A DNA stretch of 64,000 nucleotides from DASRDU01 sp035652435 (lineage in GTDB: Bacteria; Acidobacteriota; Blastocatellia; RBC074). The stretch covers positions 1-64,000 of the forward strand of contig DASRDU010000081.1 in assembly GCA_035652435.1 (NCBI GenBank), given 5' to 3'. Below the pieces are notes generated by a model that made no database searches, was not told the DNA's origin, and saw only the letters and a program-made list of their open reading frames with translations. The translations under genes were made by a program, and so were the position numbers. Shown piece after piece: positions 35,980 through 45,657 of this stretch (positions are counted from its first letter, which is position 1; every line of letters starts with the position of its first letter).

Positions 35980-36228
35980 ATGAAGCGAACCCGGAAAGTA
36001 ACGATCACCACCACGCGCCGCCGCACGCTGCGCGTCCAGCCCGCCATCCGCGCGCGCTGCCCGGTCTGTCAGCACGAGGTCGAGACGCTGGCCACTGCTC
36101 ACGCCGCCGAAGTTCTGGAAATTGATGCTGAGACACTCAACCGGCTGGTTGCCGCCGGCCGGGTTCACGCCATCGAAACCGTGAGCGGCAGCTTTCGGGT
36201 CTGTCAGGAGTCGCTCTTTTCAAAGTAG
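35980..36228 (+). CDS. 82-aa CxxC / helix-turn-helix protein 1
   Basis: This small basic protein has an Arg/Lys-rich N-terminus (first 25 residues) and a CPVC knuckle at 27-30. An excisionase/MerR-like helix-turn-helix follows (AAEVLEIDAETLNRLVAAGR, then VHAIETVSGSFRVCQESL). One further cysteine lies near residue 75, so a zinc site of three Cys plus His is possible. The partner protein at 48127-48375 has the same length and about 60 percent identity by eye. It is followed 9 bp later by giant protein 2, which points to co-translation. It may be a local DNA-binding regulator of the cassette. GGAG lies before the ATG. Confidence 0.75.
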   Translation: MKRTRKVTITTTRRRTLRVQPAIRARCPVCQHEVETLATAHAAEVLEIDAETLNRLVAAGRVHAIETVSGSFRVCQESLFSK

Positions 36229-36237
36229 GAGGTGGAA

Positions 36238-39200
36238 ATGAACGCGCGGAGATTAACCCTTGCCTGCACCCTGCTCATCATCAGTCTCGCAGCGATTCTG
36301 CCCCGGTCCCGGCAGGCCGAGAGTGCTCAGGAACCCCGACGGGCCGCCAATCACCCGGCCGCAGCGGCCGGCAACGGAGCGACGGGTGAACCAGTCCAGG
36401 CCCAGGCCGTCGCGGGCACGATCCTCCGCACGCTGGTCTATCACGAGATCACCTCATTGAACCGGAGCGCCATCGCCGAAATCGCCCAGGGGTTTCCCCT
36501 CCTCAGCAAGAATGGGAATCGCGCGGTCTTCACCATCATCACAGGCGATGGCATGAGGCACATCTTCGTCATTAACTCTGACGGCACCGGGCAGCGCGAA
36601 ATAGATTCAAACGACTCTTTCGCTCCGTTTTTGGACATCAGCGCCGACGGCTCAAAAGTGCTTTACACCAATCGCAACCTCATCCGCATGGCCAACGCTG
36701 ACGGCACTAACCTCCACGACGTCGTGAACATCGGCGGTGGTTTTATCCAGGTCCGCCTCTCCGCCGACGGGACGAAAGTTTTTTTCACCGTTGACCGCGA
36801 CTTCCCCATTGGGAGCGAGAATCTGACGAAGGGGCTCTATGTCATCAACGCCGATGGGAGCGGTCGCCGGCAGATCGTCAGTGGCGCGACCCTTGCGACA
36901 CTGCTCGGCGCTCCAGCAGGTGGTAACAACTTCGTCAGTACCTCCGGCACATCTTTGGATGCGTCCGCCGATGCCTCGCATATCATCTTCGGCACCAGCA
37001 TTGATGGAAAAGGCCAATATCTCCTCGGCGTCAATTTTGACGGCAGCGGGCTGCACCAGATCCTCGGCCCCGTAGATTTCCTGAATCATGCCGTCATCAG
37101 CGGCGATGGGCTGAAGGTGGCCTATGACCTCACTCTTCCGCCCTGCTGCTCCACTCCGAGTGAAGCGGGTGTGATCAATTTCGACGGCACGCAAAAGAAG
37201 ACCTTAGTGACCCAAACGGCCCCTTTCCGCGGCTATCCCGGCTCCGGTACTCCGATCCAGCTCGGCGCCGACGGTTCCAGATTGCTCTTCGGCACGGGCG
37301 TCCTCTTTAACACGGCGACGGGCGAGGCGCTGCAACTGGCGGCGATTGGCGGTAACTTCTCAAGTGATCCTCAGTTTCTGGTCAATGAAGGAATGCGCGT
37401 TGCGACCATGAACAGCAGCGCGACACGCTTCCTCTATCTCGCGCCCGACCCGAACAACGTGCTGCAACTGGTGACGCTGGACCTTAACCCCACGAGCCTC
37501 GGACTCGCGCCGAGCGTGACCGACCCGAAGCTCGACCCGACCTTCGTCATCACGTCAGGGCGCGGGAGAGCCACCCTCAGCGCCAAGGTGAGTGCTTCGG
37601 GCACGCTCGTGCGCGTGAACAATTCCATCCTCTTCAAGGGGCTCACCAATGCCAACGCCTTCAACGGGCTGACCGACAACAATGTTGACTGGCTGGTCCT
37701 GCTCGATGACGGCACCCACGGCGACACCACAGTCAACGATGGCATCTTCACTAACAATAGTCTCGGCGCCAATTGCTGCGCTGTCCTCGGTTCGCGCCTG
37801 GTACGGGTCAAAGCCGAAGCACGCGGTACAGACAGTAAACGCCATGCGACCGCCATTGACTTCGAACCCCTCACCGTCACCGACCAGGTGCCCTCGATTG
37901 ACGTGTCGCAGACGAGCCTCGATTTCGGCAGCGTCAGCGTCGGGCAGAGCAAAGACCTGACCCTGACGATCCGCAACGTCGGGACGAGTCAGCTCACGGT
38001 CAATTCGCTCAACAGCGATAACACGCAATTCAGCGTGCCTCCGCCGCCTGCTGCGCCTTTCACCATCGCCCCTGGTGGACAGCAAACCATCACCGTACGC
38101 TTCACCCCCAGCGCGGTCGGCCCGCAGGGCGGCCGGCTGACGATCAACAGCACCGACCCGGCGCGTCCGAACATTGACGTGTTCCTCTCCGGCGTCGGGG
38201 CCACTTTGAGCGTCACGGTCAATGACCACCGGACGAGCGGCGGCCCCATCCCTGACAATTGCGCCCCGCCCGCCTTGAAATCCAGCTTCACGCCCGCCGA
38301 CGCGCAGGTGTTTCAGTGGACCTTTGTTTCGGGCTTCCAGAATGGCGCGGTCATCCGCTGGGAGTGGGTTCAGCCGAACGGCACGATTTACCGGCAGTTC
38401 CAGGCCCCGGTCAACAACACCAGCCAGTTTGTTTGTTTCTGGGATGCGATAGGCATCGCCGGCCAGCCCGCGGCCTCGCTGCCCGGCACCTGGCAGGTGC
38501 GCGTCTTTTACAACGGCACGCAGATCGTGACCGACACCTTCACCATCTCCGCCGCCAGCAGTTGCCCGACCGCCGGTGGCATCAACCCAACGAGCGGCGC
38601 CGCCGGGACGAGTGTCATCATTACCGGCGCGAACTTCACCGGCGTGACCGTGGTCAGGTTCGCCAATAACCTCACCGCGAATTTCACCGTCAACAGCGAT
38701 ACGCAAATCACCGCGACCGTACCGGGCGGCGCCGTCACCGGCCCGATCACTATCGGCAAGCCCAATTGCCCTGACGTACAGACCTCCACCTTCACCATCT
38801 GCACATACTCCATCTCACCAACCAGCCAGAACTTTGCCGCGGGCGGCGGGACGGGCAGCGTGGGCGTGACGACGCAGTCGGGGTGCGCGTGGACGGCGAC
38901 GAGCAACGCCGGATTCATCACAATCACTGCGGGCACGCCGGGCAGCGGCAATGGCACGGTCAATTATTCGGTCGCGGCCAATACGAGCACCAGCGCGCGC
39001 AGCGGCACGATGACGATTGCCGGCCAGACCTTCACGGTCAATCAGTCGGGCTCGACCACCGGCGCGCCGCTGATCCGCATCGAGCCCGGCGCGCTCAGCT
39101 TCAACGTCCCGCGCGGGCAGTCGTCCGGCCCGGTCTCATCGGCCGCCAGTCAGATCGAACCTCAGCAGTCCACTGCGGCGGCAGCGCAGGACAAAGATGA

Positions 39201-42200
39201 AATAGAAAAGGAGCGCGAGGAAGAGGGCGATCATGTCGAGGAGTATCGTGAGTGGTTTTACGGCCAGCGGCAGTACCCGTTCACTGACATCCCGGCGGGC
39301 GCGCGCGAGCGCGCGATCAGGGAGAAGGAGCGGGCCGCGGAGCGGATGCGGGCCTCTTCGACCGAAGAGGCGAAGGCCGCCGTCTCGCAGTGGACTTCCC
39401 TCGGCCCCTCGATGACCGGCACCGGGCGTTACGGCAACGTCAGCGGGCGCATCACGTCAATCATCGTCAATCCGAATGACCCGAACGTCGTCTATCTGGG
39501 CGCGGCGCAGGGCGGGGTGTGGAAGACCACGAATAACGGCGCGAACTGGATCCCGCTCACCGACGACCAGCCGTCGCTGGCCATCGGCTCGCTCGCCTTC
39601 GACCCGAACAATCCGAACATCGTCTACGCGGGGACGGGCGAGCAGAATTTTGCGGGCGACAGTTACTACGGCAACGGCGTCCTGAAATCCACCGACGGCG
39701 GCGCGTCGTGGTCCGTACTCGGCGCTTCGGTCTTCGCGCGTCAGACCATCGGGCGGATTGCTATCAATGCCAGTAACACTCAGGTCATCTTCGCCGCGGC
39801 GGGCAACGGGCTGTACCGCACGACCGACGGCGGCGCGACGTGGACCCGCGTCCTGCCGGGCGCGCTGCGCGCGGCGACCGACGTGGTGGTGACCACGACG
39901 GCGGTCTACGCTGGTATCGCGAGCGACGGCGTCTACAAATCAACCGACGGCGGCAGCAACTGGACGAAGCTGACCGCGGGGCTGCCCGCCGGCGGCTTTT
40001 TCCGCGTCCACCTCTCAAGCTCCGCGGCCAGCCCGAATACACTGGTCGCGCTGCTGGCCACCAATGGCGCTCTGGAGGGCATTTATCGCACCACTGACGG
40101 CGGGGCGAACTGGGGCAAAACCGCGGACACGCCGACGGGCATTTTCGGCGGCCAGGGGTTCTACGACATCTCGCTCGGCCTGCACCCGACCAACTCAAAC
40201 ATCATCTACTTCGGCGGGATTGATGTCGGGCGCACGACCGACGGCGGCGCGAGCTGGACGAACCTGACGAAAGGTTATCAGGGCGGCGCCGTCCACACCG
40301 ATCAGCACGCGATTGCCTTCAACCCGCAGAACCCTGCGGTCGTCTGGATCGGCAACGACGGCGGCGTCTGGCGCTCGGATAACGGCGGCGACACGTGGGC
40401 GAACCTGAATCAGGGCCTGGGCATCGCGCAGTTCCAGAACATCGCGCTGCACCCGACGGACAACAACATCAATTACGGCGGGACGCAGGACAACGGCATG
40501 CAGAAATACACCGGATCGAGCGTCTGGCGCGAGTCGTTCCCCGGCGACGGCGGCCCCGTCATCGTTGACTTCAACACGCCGACCACGGTCTACGGCGAGT
40601 ACATCCACCTGCAACTTTTCAAGTCCACAGACTCCGGCAACCCGAACACATGGCCCGCCGCCACCAACGGCATTCCCTTCGTCAAAGGCAACGCCGACGG
40701 GCGCTCGGCTTTCTACGCGCCGGTTGCGATGGACCCGACGAACCCGCTGAAGCTCGCCGCCGCGACCTACCGCGTCTTCTACACGACGGACGGCGCGGGC
40801 AACTGGGCGAGCGTGAGCGGCGACCTGACCGGCGGGCAGGTGATCAATGCGATCACGTTTGCCGCTGGCGGCGCGCGCCTCTGGACGGGCAGCACCGACG
40901 CGCAGGTGTGGCGCGGCGATCTGGTCAACGGCTCGTGGGCCTGGACGAACGTGAATAAGGCGCCATTGCCGAACCGCTTCGTGACGCGAATCGCCGCGCA
41001 CCCGACCGACCCGCAGACGGCTTATATTTCATACTCCGGCTTCGGGACCGACCACGTTTTCAAGACCACCGACGGCGGCACGACGTGGACGAGCGCGAAC
41101 GGCGGGCTGCCAGACATCCCCGTCAACGTGGTGCTCGTTGACCCGAACAATCCGGGCACGGTCTATGCCGGGACGGACATCGGCGTCTACCGCTCGACCG
41201 ATCAGGGGCAGAACTGGACGCCGTACGGGACGGGGCTGCCGAACGTCGCGGTCTTCGATCTGGCGATCAGGAAGAACGGCAACCTGCTCCGCGTCGGCAC
41301 GCACGGGCGCGGGATGTGGGAGATTCAGACGACGGGCGAACAGAGCTTCACCATCTACAATGACGGCGACGCGACGCTGACTGTCACCGGCATTACCAAA
41401 CAGAACAACTCCCCGTGGTTTTCATTCACCACGCCTTCGGCGATCCCGTTCGACGTCCCGCCAAAAGGCTCCGTGCCGGTGCGCGTGAGCATCAACGCGA
41501 CGGGGCTCAATGCCGGAGTGTTCACGGACCGTCTGCTCGTGACTTCAAACGACACCGCGCGCAGTCCGTACCCGACCGGCGTCTTTATCAACCTGAACGT
41601 GACGGACAGCGGCGGAGGTGGCGGCTGCACCTTCACGATTTCACCATCGAGTCAGTCATTCAATGCGAGCGGGGGCACCGGCAGCGTCGGCGTGACCGCG
41701 CCCGGCGGGTGTCCGTGGACGGCGGTCGCGAATGATTCGTGGATCACGATCACGTCAGGCGCGAGTGGCAGCGGCAACGGCACGGTCAGTTACGCGGTCG
41801 CCGCCAACACCGGCGCCAGTTCGCGCGCCGGCACGTTGACAGTCGCCGGGCAGACCTTCACCGTCACGCAATCCGGGGGCAGCAACTGCACGTTCACACT
41901 CTCGCCCACCAGCCAGAACTTCGGCGCGAGCGGTGGCAGCGGCAGCGTGAATGTCACGACACAAGGCGGTTGCAACTGGGCGGCGAAAAGCAATGCCGAC
42001 TGGATCGTCATTACCTCCGGCGCGAGCGGCGCCGGCAACGGCGCCGTCGGCTTCATCGTGGCCGCGAACAACAGCACCAGCACTCGCAGCGGAACAATGA
42101 CGATAGCCGGGCAGACATTCACCGTCACGCAGACGGGTGGCAGCGGTTGTGTCTTCACCATCTCACCGGCGAATCAGGTCTTCGCGGCCACCGGCGGCAA

Positions 42201-45200
42201 CGGCAGCACGAGCGTCTCAACGCAGTCGGGCTGCAACTGGACGGCGCAGAGCAACGATGACTGGATCGTCATTACCGCGGGCGCGAGCGGCGGCGGCGGC
42301 GGCACGGTCAGTTACGCGGTCGCCGCCAACAACAGCCCCGTCCCGCGCGCCGGAACGATCACTGTCGCCGGCCAGACGTTCGTCGTCGGGGAACTCGGAA
42401 CCGGCGCGACCTGCGGACTCACGCCCATCAGCATCGGGCAGACCGTGAGCGGGGAACTGGCCACTACTGATTGCCGTTCGCCGATTGACGGGACCGATTT
42501 TTACGCCGACCTGTGGTACTTCACCGCCTCGGCGGGGCAGCAGGTGGCAATCTCGCTCAATTCGGCGGAGTTCGACGCCTTCCTGACGCTGATCGGGCCT
42601 GACGGTGCGATTGTGGATGATGACGATGACGGCGGCGGCGGGACCAACGCGCGCATCCCGGCGACGAACGGCTTCATCACGCTGCCACTGGATGGGACTT
42701 ACATCATCGAAGCCAGCAGCGCGTTCAAGGATGAGACAGGCAAATACACGCTCAGTCTGATTGCGCCCGCGGGCTGCACGTTCTCAATCTCACCGTCCGG
42801 CCAGTCGGTCAGTGCGAACGGGGGCACCGGCAGCGTCAGTGTGACGACGCAGGGCGGCTGTGCCTGGACGGCGACGAGCAACGTTGACTGGATCGTCATC
42901 ACCTCTGGCAGCAGTGGCGCCGGCAATGGCGCGGTGAATTACTCGGTCGCAGCGAATGCGAGTTCTTCGCCGCGCACCGGCACACTCACCGTCGCCGGAC
43001 AGACCTTCACCGTTACGCAGCCGGGCGGCAGCAACTGCACGTTCACACTCTCGCCGACCAGCCAGAACTTCGGCGCGAGCGGTGGCGCCGGCAGCGTCAG
43101 TGTGACGACGCAGACGGGCTGCAACTGGGTGGCGCAGAGCAGCGCCGACTGGATCACGATCACTGCGGGCGCGAGCGGCAGCGGCAGCGGCGCGGCGAAT
43201 TACTCGGTCGCGGTGAATAACGGCGTCGCGCGCACCGGGACGCTCACGGTCGCCGGACAGACCTTCACCGTCACGCAATCGGCCAGCAGCAATTGCACAT
43301 TTACGCTCTCGCCGACCATCCAGTCATTCGATGCGAAGGGCGGTAACGGCAGCGTGGGTGTCAGCACTTCGGCCGGCTGCACGTGGACGGCGGCCTCCAA
43401 CGTGACGTGGATCGCCGTCCTCGCCGGGACTGAAAGCGGCCAGGGCAGCGGCTCGGTCGGCTACTCGGTCGCCGCCAACACCGCCAGCAGTTCGCGGCAG
43501 GGCACGATCACGATTGCGGGCCAGACGTTCACTGTCACTCAGTCGGGCGGCGGAAGCAGTTCGTGCATTGATGTGGCGATCTCCAACTCGCTCACGGGCA
43601 GCGCGGGCGGCACGCTCACCGTCCCGATCACAGTCTCCGACCTGACGGGCAAAGGCGTTTTGTCATATGACGCCACGATCACGTTCGATCAGAGCGTCCT
43701 GCGCCCGCAGAGCGCGCCCTTCGACCGGACGGGCACGCTCAGCAGCGCGATGACCGTGACCGCGAACACCGCTACCGCGGGACAGGTGCACATCTCCGCC
43801 TTCAGTGCGAGCGCGCTCGTCGGGGCGGGCGCGCTGCTCAATCTGAAGTTCGACGTGATCGGTGCGGCGGGCTCGTGCAGCAGCCTCAACTGGGCGAGCT
43901 TCAAATTCAACGAGGGCACGCCGTGCGCCACGACGGCGAACGGCAGGGCGTGCGCCGGCGGCGGTTCGATGTCGGGCACGGTCACTTACTGCGTTACGCC
44001 GAAGCCCGTGCCCGGCGTGGTCGTCACGGCGAGCGGCACGCCCGCGGCCTCGAACACGACCAACGGCTTCGGCGTCTTTCAGGTATCGGGCCTGGGCGGC
44101 GGCGCTTACACGCTGACGCCGGCGAAGACGGGCGACACTAACGGCATCACATCTTTTGATGCCGCGCTGGTGGCGCTGAGCGTGGTCGGCGCGAATACGC
44201 TCACGGCGTGTCAGCAGGTGGCCGGCGACGCGAGCAACAACGGCAGCCTGTCGTCGTTCGACGCGGCGCTCATTGCGCAGTACGTCGTCGGCATCAGCAA
44301 CCCGTCGAACTTCACTGGCACATGGAAATTCACTCCGCCCTCGCGCTCGTACGCGAGTGTGAGCGGCGACCAGACGGGGCAGAATTTTGACGCCGTACTG
44401 GTGGGCGACGTCTCGGGCAACTGGACGCCGGGCGCTGGTATTGCGTCGAATCAATTCGCTCTCTCAACCGATTCGGCGGGCGCGGTGGCGCAGACGACCG
44501 TCTCGCTGCCGTCAATCACCGCGACGTCGGGCACGAGCATCACGATCCCGATCACGGTCGGCGACCTGACCGGCAGGAATGTGATTGCCTATGACTTCGA
44601 CCTGACCTTCGATCAGAACCTGTTGCAACCGATGAATCCGGCCTTCGATGCGGCGGGGACGTTGTCCGGCGCGATGACGATCACGCCGAATGCCACGCCG
44701 GGCCGGCTGCGCGTCTCGGCCTTCGGCACGACCGCGCTCGCGGGGTCAGGCACACTGCTCAACCTCAAATTCAACGTCATCGGATCGGGGGCTGCGACGG
44801 GACTCACGTGGCAGAAGTTCCTGCTCAACGAAGAAACGCTCGGCCAGAGCAACCTGACCAGCGGGAGCGTGAACGTCAACCGCCTCGTCACGACCGTGTC
44901 GGCCGCGAATTACAAGGGTGCCGACCTCGCGGCTGAATCAATCGTCGCCGCTTTCGGGTCCTCGCTGGCGACGAGTATCGCCGCCGCCAGCACCATCCCC
45001 CTGCCGACGTCGCTCGTCGGCACGACGGTGAAAGTGAAGGACAGCGCGGGAATCGAACGGCTCGCCGCCCTCTTTTTCGTCGCGCCGTTGCAGGTCAATT
45101 ATCAACTCCCGCCCGGGACCGCACCCGGCCCGGCCGTCATTACCATTACCAGCGGAGACGGGTCGGTTTCATCCGGCGCGATCAACATCGTCAGTGTCGA

Positions 45201-45603
45201 GCCCAGCCTCTTCACCGCCAACTCGGACGGGCAGGGCGCCCCGGCAGCTTACGTGATCCGCGTGAGGGCCGATAACTCGCAGAGCATCGAAGCGGTCGCG
45301 CGCTTTGATGCCGTGCAGAGCAAATTCCTCCCCGCGCCGCTCGACCTCGGCCCCCCGAGCGATCAGATCTTTCTGGTGCTGTTCGGGACCGGCGTTCGGT
45401 TCCGCAGTTCGCTCCCGGCCGTGAGTGCGAAGATCGGCGGGGTTGACGCGCGGGTTGATTACGCGGGGCAGCAGGGCGGATTTGTCGGCCTCGATCAGCT
45501 CAACGTATTCGTGCCGCGTGCTCTGGCCGGGCGCGGCGAAGTGGACATTGCACTGACGGTGGACGGGAGGACTGCCAACACTGTGAAGGTCAATATCAAA
45601 TGA
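36238..45603 (+). CDS. Giant secreted TIGR03437 protein 2 (3121 aa) with cohesin- and dockerin-like domains
   Basis: Domains in order: signal peptide 1-30; PD40-type propeller 60-548; ASPM/SPD-2/Hydin-like fold 553-656; TIG fold 775-855; BACON-like repeat 855-938; charged Glu/Arg segment 968-1045; BNR/sortilin-type propeller 1051-1698 with repeated YRSTDGG/WKTTNNG-style turns; BACON repeats 1797-2051 (three); prepeptidase C-terminal-like domain 2059-2178; BACON repeats 2180-2438 (three); cohesin-like 2442-2576; dockerin-like pair about 2630-2690; cohesin-like 2753-2883; TIGR03437 2885-3121. It is exported and probably surface-bound, and binding rather than catalysis is expected. ATG 36238 follows AGGAGG with a 5-base spacer. 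It begins 9 bp after small protein 1. Confidence 0.88.
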   Translation: MNARRLTLACTLLIISLAAILPRSRQAESAQEPRRAANHPAAAAGNGATGEPVQAQAVAGTILRTLVYHEITSLNRSAIAEIAQGFPLLSKNGNRAVFTIITGDGMRHIFVINSDGTGQREIDSNDSFAPFLDISADGSKVLYTNRNLIRMANADGTNLHDVVNIGGGFIQVRLSADGTKVFFTVDRDFPIGSENLTKGLYVINADGSGRRQIVSGATLATLLGAPAGGNNFVSTSGTSLDASADASHIIFGTSIDGKGQYLLGVNFDGSGLHQILGPVDFLNHAVISGDGLKVAYDLTLPPCCSTPSEAGVINFDGTQKKTLVTQTAPFRGYPGSGTPIQLGADGSRLLFGTGVLFNTATGEALQLAAIGGNFSSDPQFLVNEGMRVATMNSSATRFLYLAPDPNNVLQLVTLDLNPTSLGLAPSVTDPKLDPTFVITSGRGRATLSAKVSASGTLVRVNNSILFKGLTNANAFNGLTDNNVDWLVLLDDGTHGDTTVNDGIFTNNSLGANCCAVLGSRLVRVKAEARGTDSKRHATAIDFEPLTVTDQVPSIDVSQTSLDFGSVSVGQSKDLTLTIRNVGTSQLTVNSLNSDNTQFSVPPPPAAPFTIAPGGQQTITVRFTPSAVGPQGGRLTINSTDPARPNIDVFLSGVGATLSVTVNDHRTSGGPIPDNCAPPALKSSFTPADAQVFQWTFVSGFQNGAVIRWEWVQPNGTIYRQFQAPVNNTSQFVCFWDAIGIAGQPAASLPGTWQVRVFYNGTQIVTDTFTISAASSCPTAGGINPTSGAAGTSVIITGANFTGVTVVRFANNLTANFTVNSDTQITATVPGGAVTGPITIGKPNCPDVQTSTFTICTYSISPTSQNFAAGGGTGSVGVTTQSGCAWTATSNAGFITITAGTPGSGNGTVNYSVAANTSTSARSGTMTIAGQTFTVNQSGSTTGAPLIRIEPGALSFNVPRGQSSGPVSSAASQIEPQQSTAAAAQDKDEIEKEREEEGDHVEEYREWFYGQRQYPFTDIPAGARERAIREKERAAERMRASSTEEAKAAVSQWTSLGPSMTGTGRYGNVSGRITSIIVNPNDPNVVYLGAAQGGVWKTTNNGANWIPLTDDQPSLAIGSLAFDPNNPNIVYAGTGEQNFAGDSYYGNGVLKSTDGGASWSVLGASVFARQTIGRIAINASNTQVIFAAAGNGLYRTTDGGATWTRVLPGALRAATDVVVTTTAVYAGIASDGVYKSTDGGSNWTKLTAGLPAGGFFRVHLSSSAASPNTLVALLATNGALEGIYRTTDGGANWGKTADTPTGIFGGQGFYDISLGLHPTNSNIIYFGGIDVGRTTDGGASWTNLTKGYQGGAVHTDQHAIAFNPQNPAVVWIGNDGGVWRSDNGGDTWANLNQGLGIAQFQNIALHPTDNNINYGGTQDNGMQKYTGSSVWRESFPGDGGPVIVDFNTPTTVYGEYIHLQLFKSTDSGNPNTWPAATNGIPFVKGNADGRSAFYAPVAMDPTNPLKLAAATYRVFYTTDGAGNWASVSGDLTGGQVINAITFAAGGARLWTGSTDAQVWRGDLVNGSWAWTNVNKAPLPNRFVTRIAAHPTDPQTAYISYSGFGTDHVFKTTDGGTTWTSANGGLPDIPVNVVLVDPNNPGTVYAGTDIGVYRSTDQGQNWTPYGTGLPNVAVFDLAIRKNGNLLRVGTHGRGMWEIQTTGEQSFTIYNDGDATLTVTGITKQNNSPWFSFTTPSAIPFDVPPKGSVPVRVSINATGLNAGVFTDRLLVTSNDTARSPYPTGVFINLNVTDSGGGGGCTFTISPSSQSFNASGGTGSVGVTAPGGCPWTAVANDSWITITSGASGSGNGTVSYAVAANTGASSRAGTLTVAGQTFTVTQSGGSNCTFTLSPTSQNFGASGGSGSVNVTTQGGCNWAAKSNADWIVITSGASGAGNGAVGFIVAANNSTSTRSGTMTIAGQTFTVTQTGGSGCVFTISPANQVFAATGGNGSTSVSTQSGCNWTAQSNDDWIVITAGASGGGGGTVSYAVAANNSPVPRAGTITVAGQTFVVGELGTGATCGLTPISIGQTVSGELATTDCRSPIDGTDFYADLWYFTASAGQQVAISLNSAEFDAFLTLIGPDGAIVDDDDDGGGGTNARIPATNGFITLPLDGTYIIEASSAFKDETGKYTLSLIAPAGCTFSISPSGQSVSANGGTGSVSVTTQGGCAWTATSNVDWIVITSGSSGAGNGAVNYSVAANASSSPRTGTLTVAGQTFTVTQPGGSNCTFTLSPTSQNFGASGGAGSVSVTTQTGCNWVAQSSADWITITAGASGSGSGAANYSVAVNNGVARTGTLTVAGQTFTVTQSASSNCTFTLSPTIQSFDAKGGNGSVGVSTSAGCTWTAASNVTWIAVLAGTESGQGSGSVGYSVAANTASSSRQGTITIAGQTFTVTQSGGGSSSCIDVAISNSLTGSAGGTLTVPITVSDLTGKGVLSYDATITFDQSVLRPQSAPFDRTGTLSSAMTVTANTATAGQVHISAFSASALVGAGALLNLKFDVIGAAGSCSSLNWASFKFNEGTPCATTANGRACAGGGSMSGTVTYCVTPKPVPGVVVTASGTPAASNTTNGFGVFQVSGLGGGAYTLTPAKTGDTNGITSFDAALVALSVVGANTLTACQQVAGDASNNGSLSSFDAALIAQYVVGISNPSNFTGTWKFTPPSRSYASVSGDQTGQNFDAVLVGDVSGNWTPGAGIASNQFALSTDSAGAVAQTTVSLPSITATSGTSITIPITVGDLTGRNVIAYDFDLTFDQNLLQPMNPAFDAAGTLSGAMTITPNATPGRLRVSAFGTTALAGSGTLLNLKFNVIGSGAATGLTWQKFLLNEETLGQSNLTSGSVNVNRLVTTVSAANYKGADLAAESIVAAFGSSLATSIAAASTIPLPTSLVGTTVKVKDSAGIERLAALFFVAPLQVNYQLPPGTAPGPAVITITSGDGSVSSGAINIVSVEPSLFTANSDGQGAPAAYVIRVRADNSQSIEAVARFDAVQSKFLPAPLDLGPPSDQIFLVLFGTGVRFRSSLPAVSAKIGGVDARVDYAGQQGGFVGLDQLNVFVPRALAGRGEVDIALTVDGRTANTVKVNIK
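41626..43550 (+). repeat. BACON-coding DNA repeats within giant protein 2
   Basis: Six units of about 250 bp code for BACON-like folds (starts near 41626, 41888, 42149, 42776, 43034 and 43292). They are interrupted between the third and fourth by the prepeptidase-like domain. A seventh lies apart at about 38800. Several stretches are almost identical at DNA level, for example around 41894 and 43040. Recent internal duplication or gene conversion is likely. Confidence 0.75.
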
Positions 45604-45657
45604 GTGACCAGGGGCGTGGCCGCAGGGGTGAACGCAGAACGGATGGCCGTCCCTGAT

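Noticed and set aside
35980..36228. 82-aa protein considered as a phage excisionase marking an integrated element
   Set aside because: No integrase, phage gene or attachment repeat was seen, and a conserved second copy sits in the same cassette context.
41626..43550. Regular repeats considered as a CRISPR array or other non-coding repeat
   Set aside because: Units are about 250 bp, in frame, and encode BACON-like folds. There are no short repeats with unique spacers.
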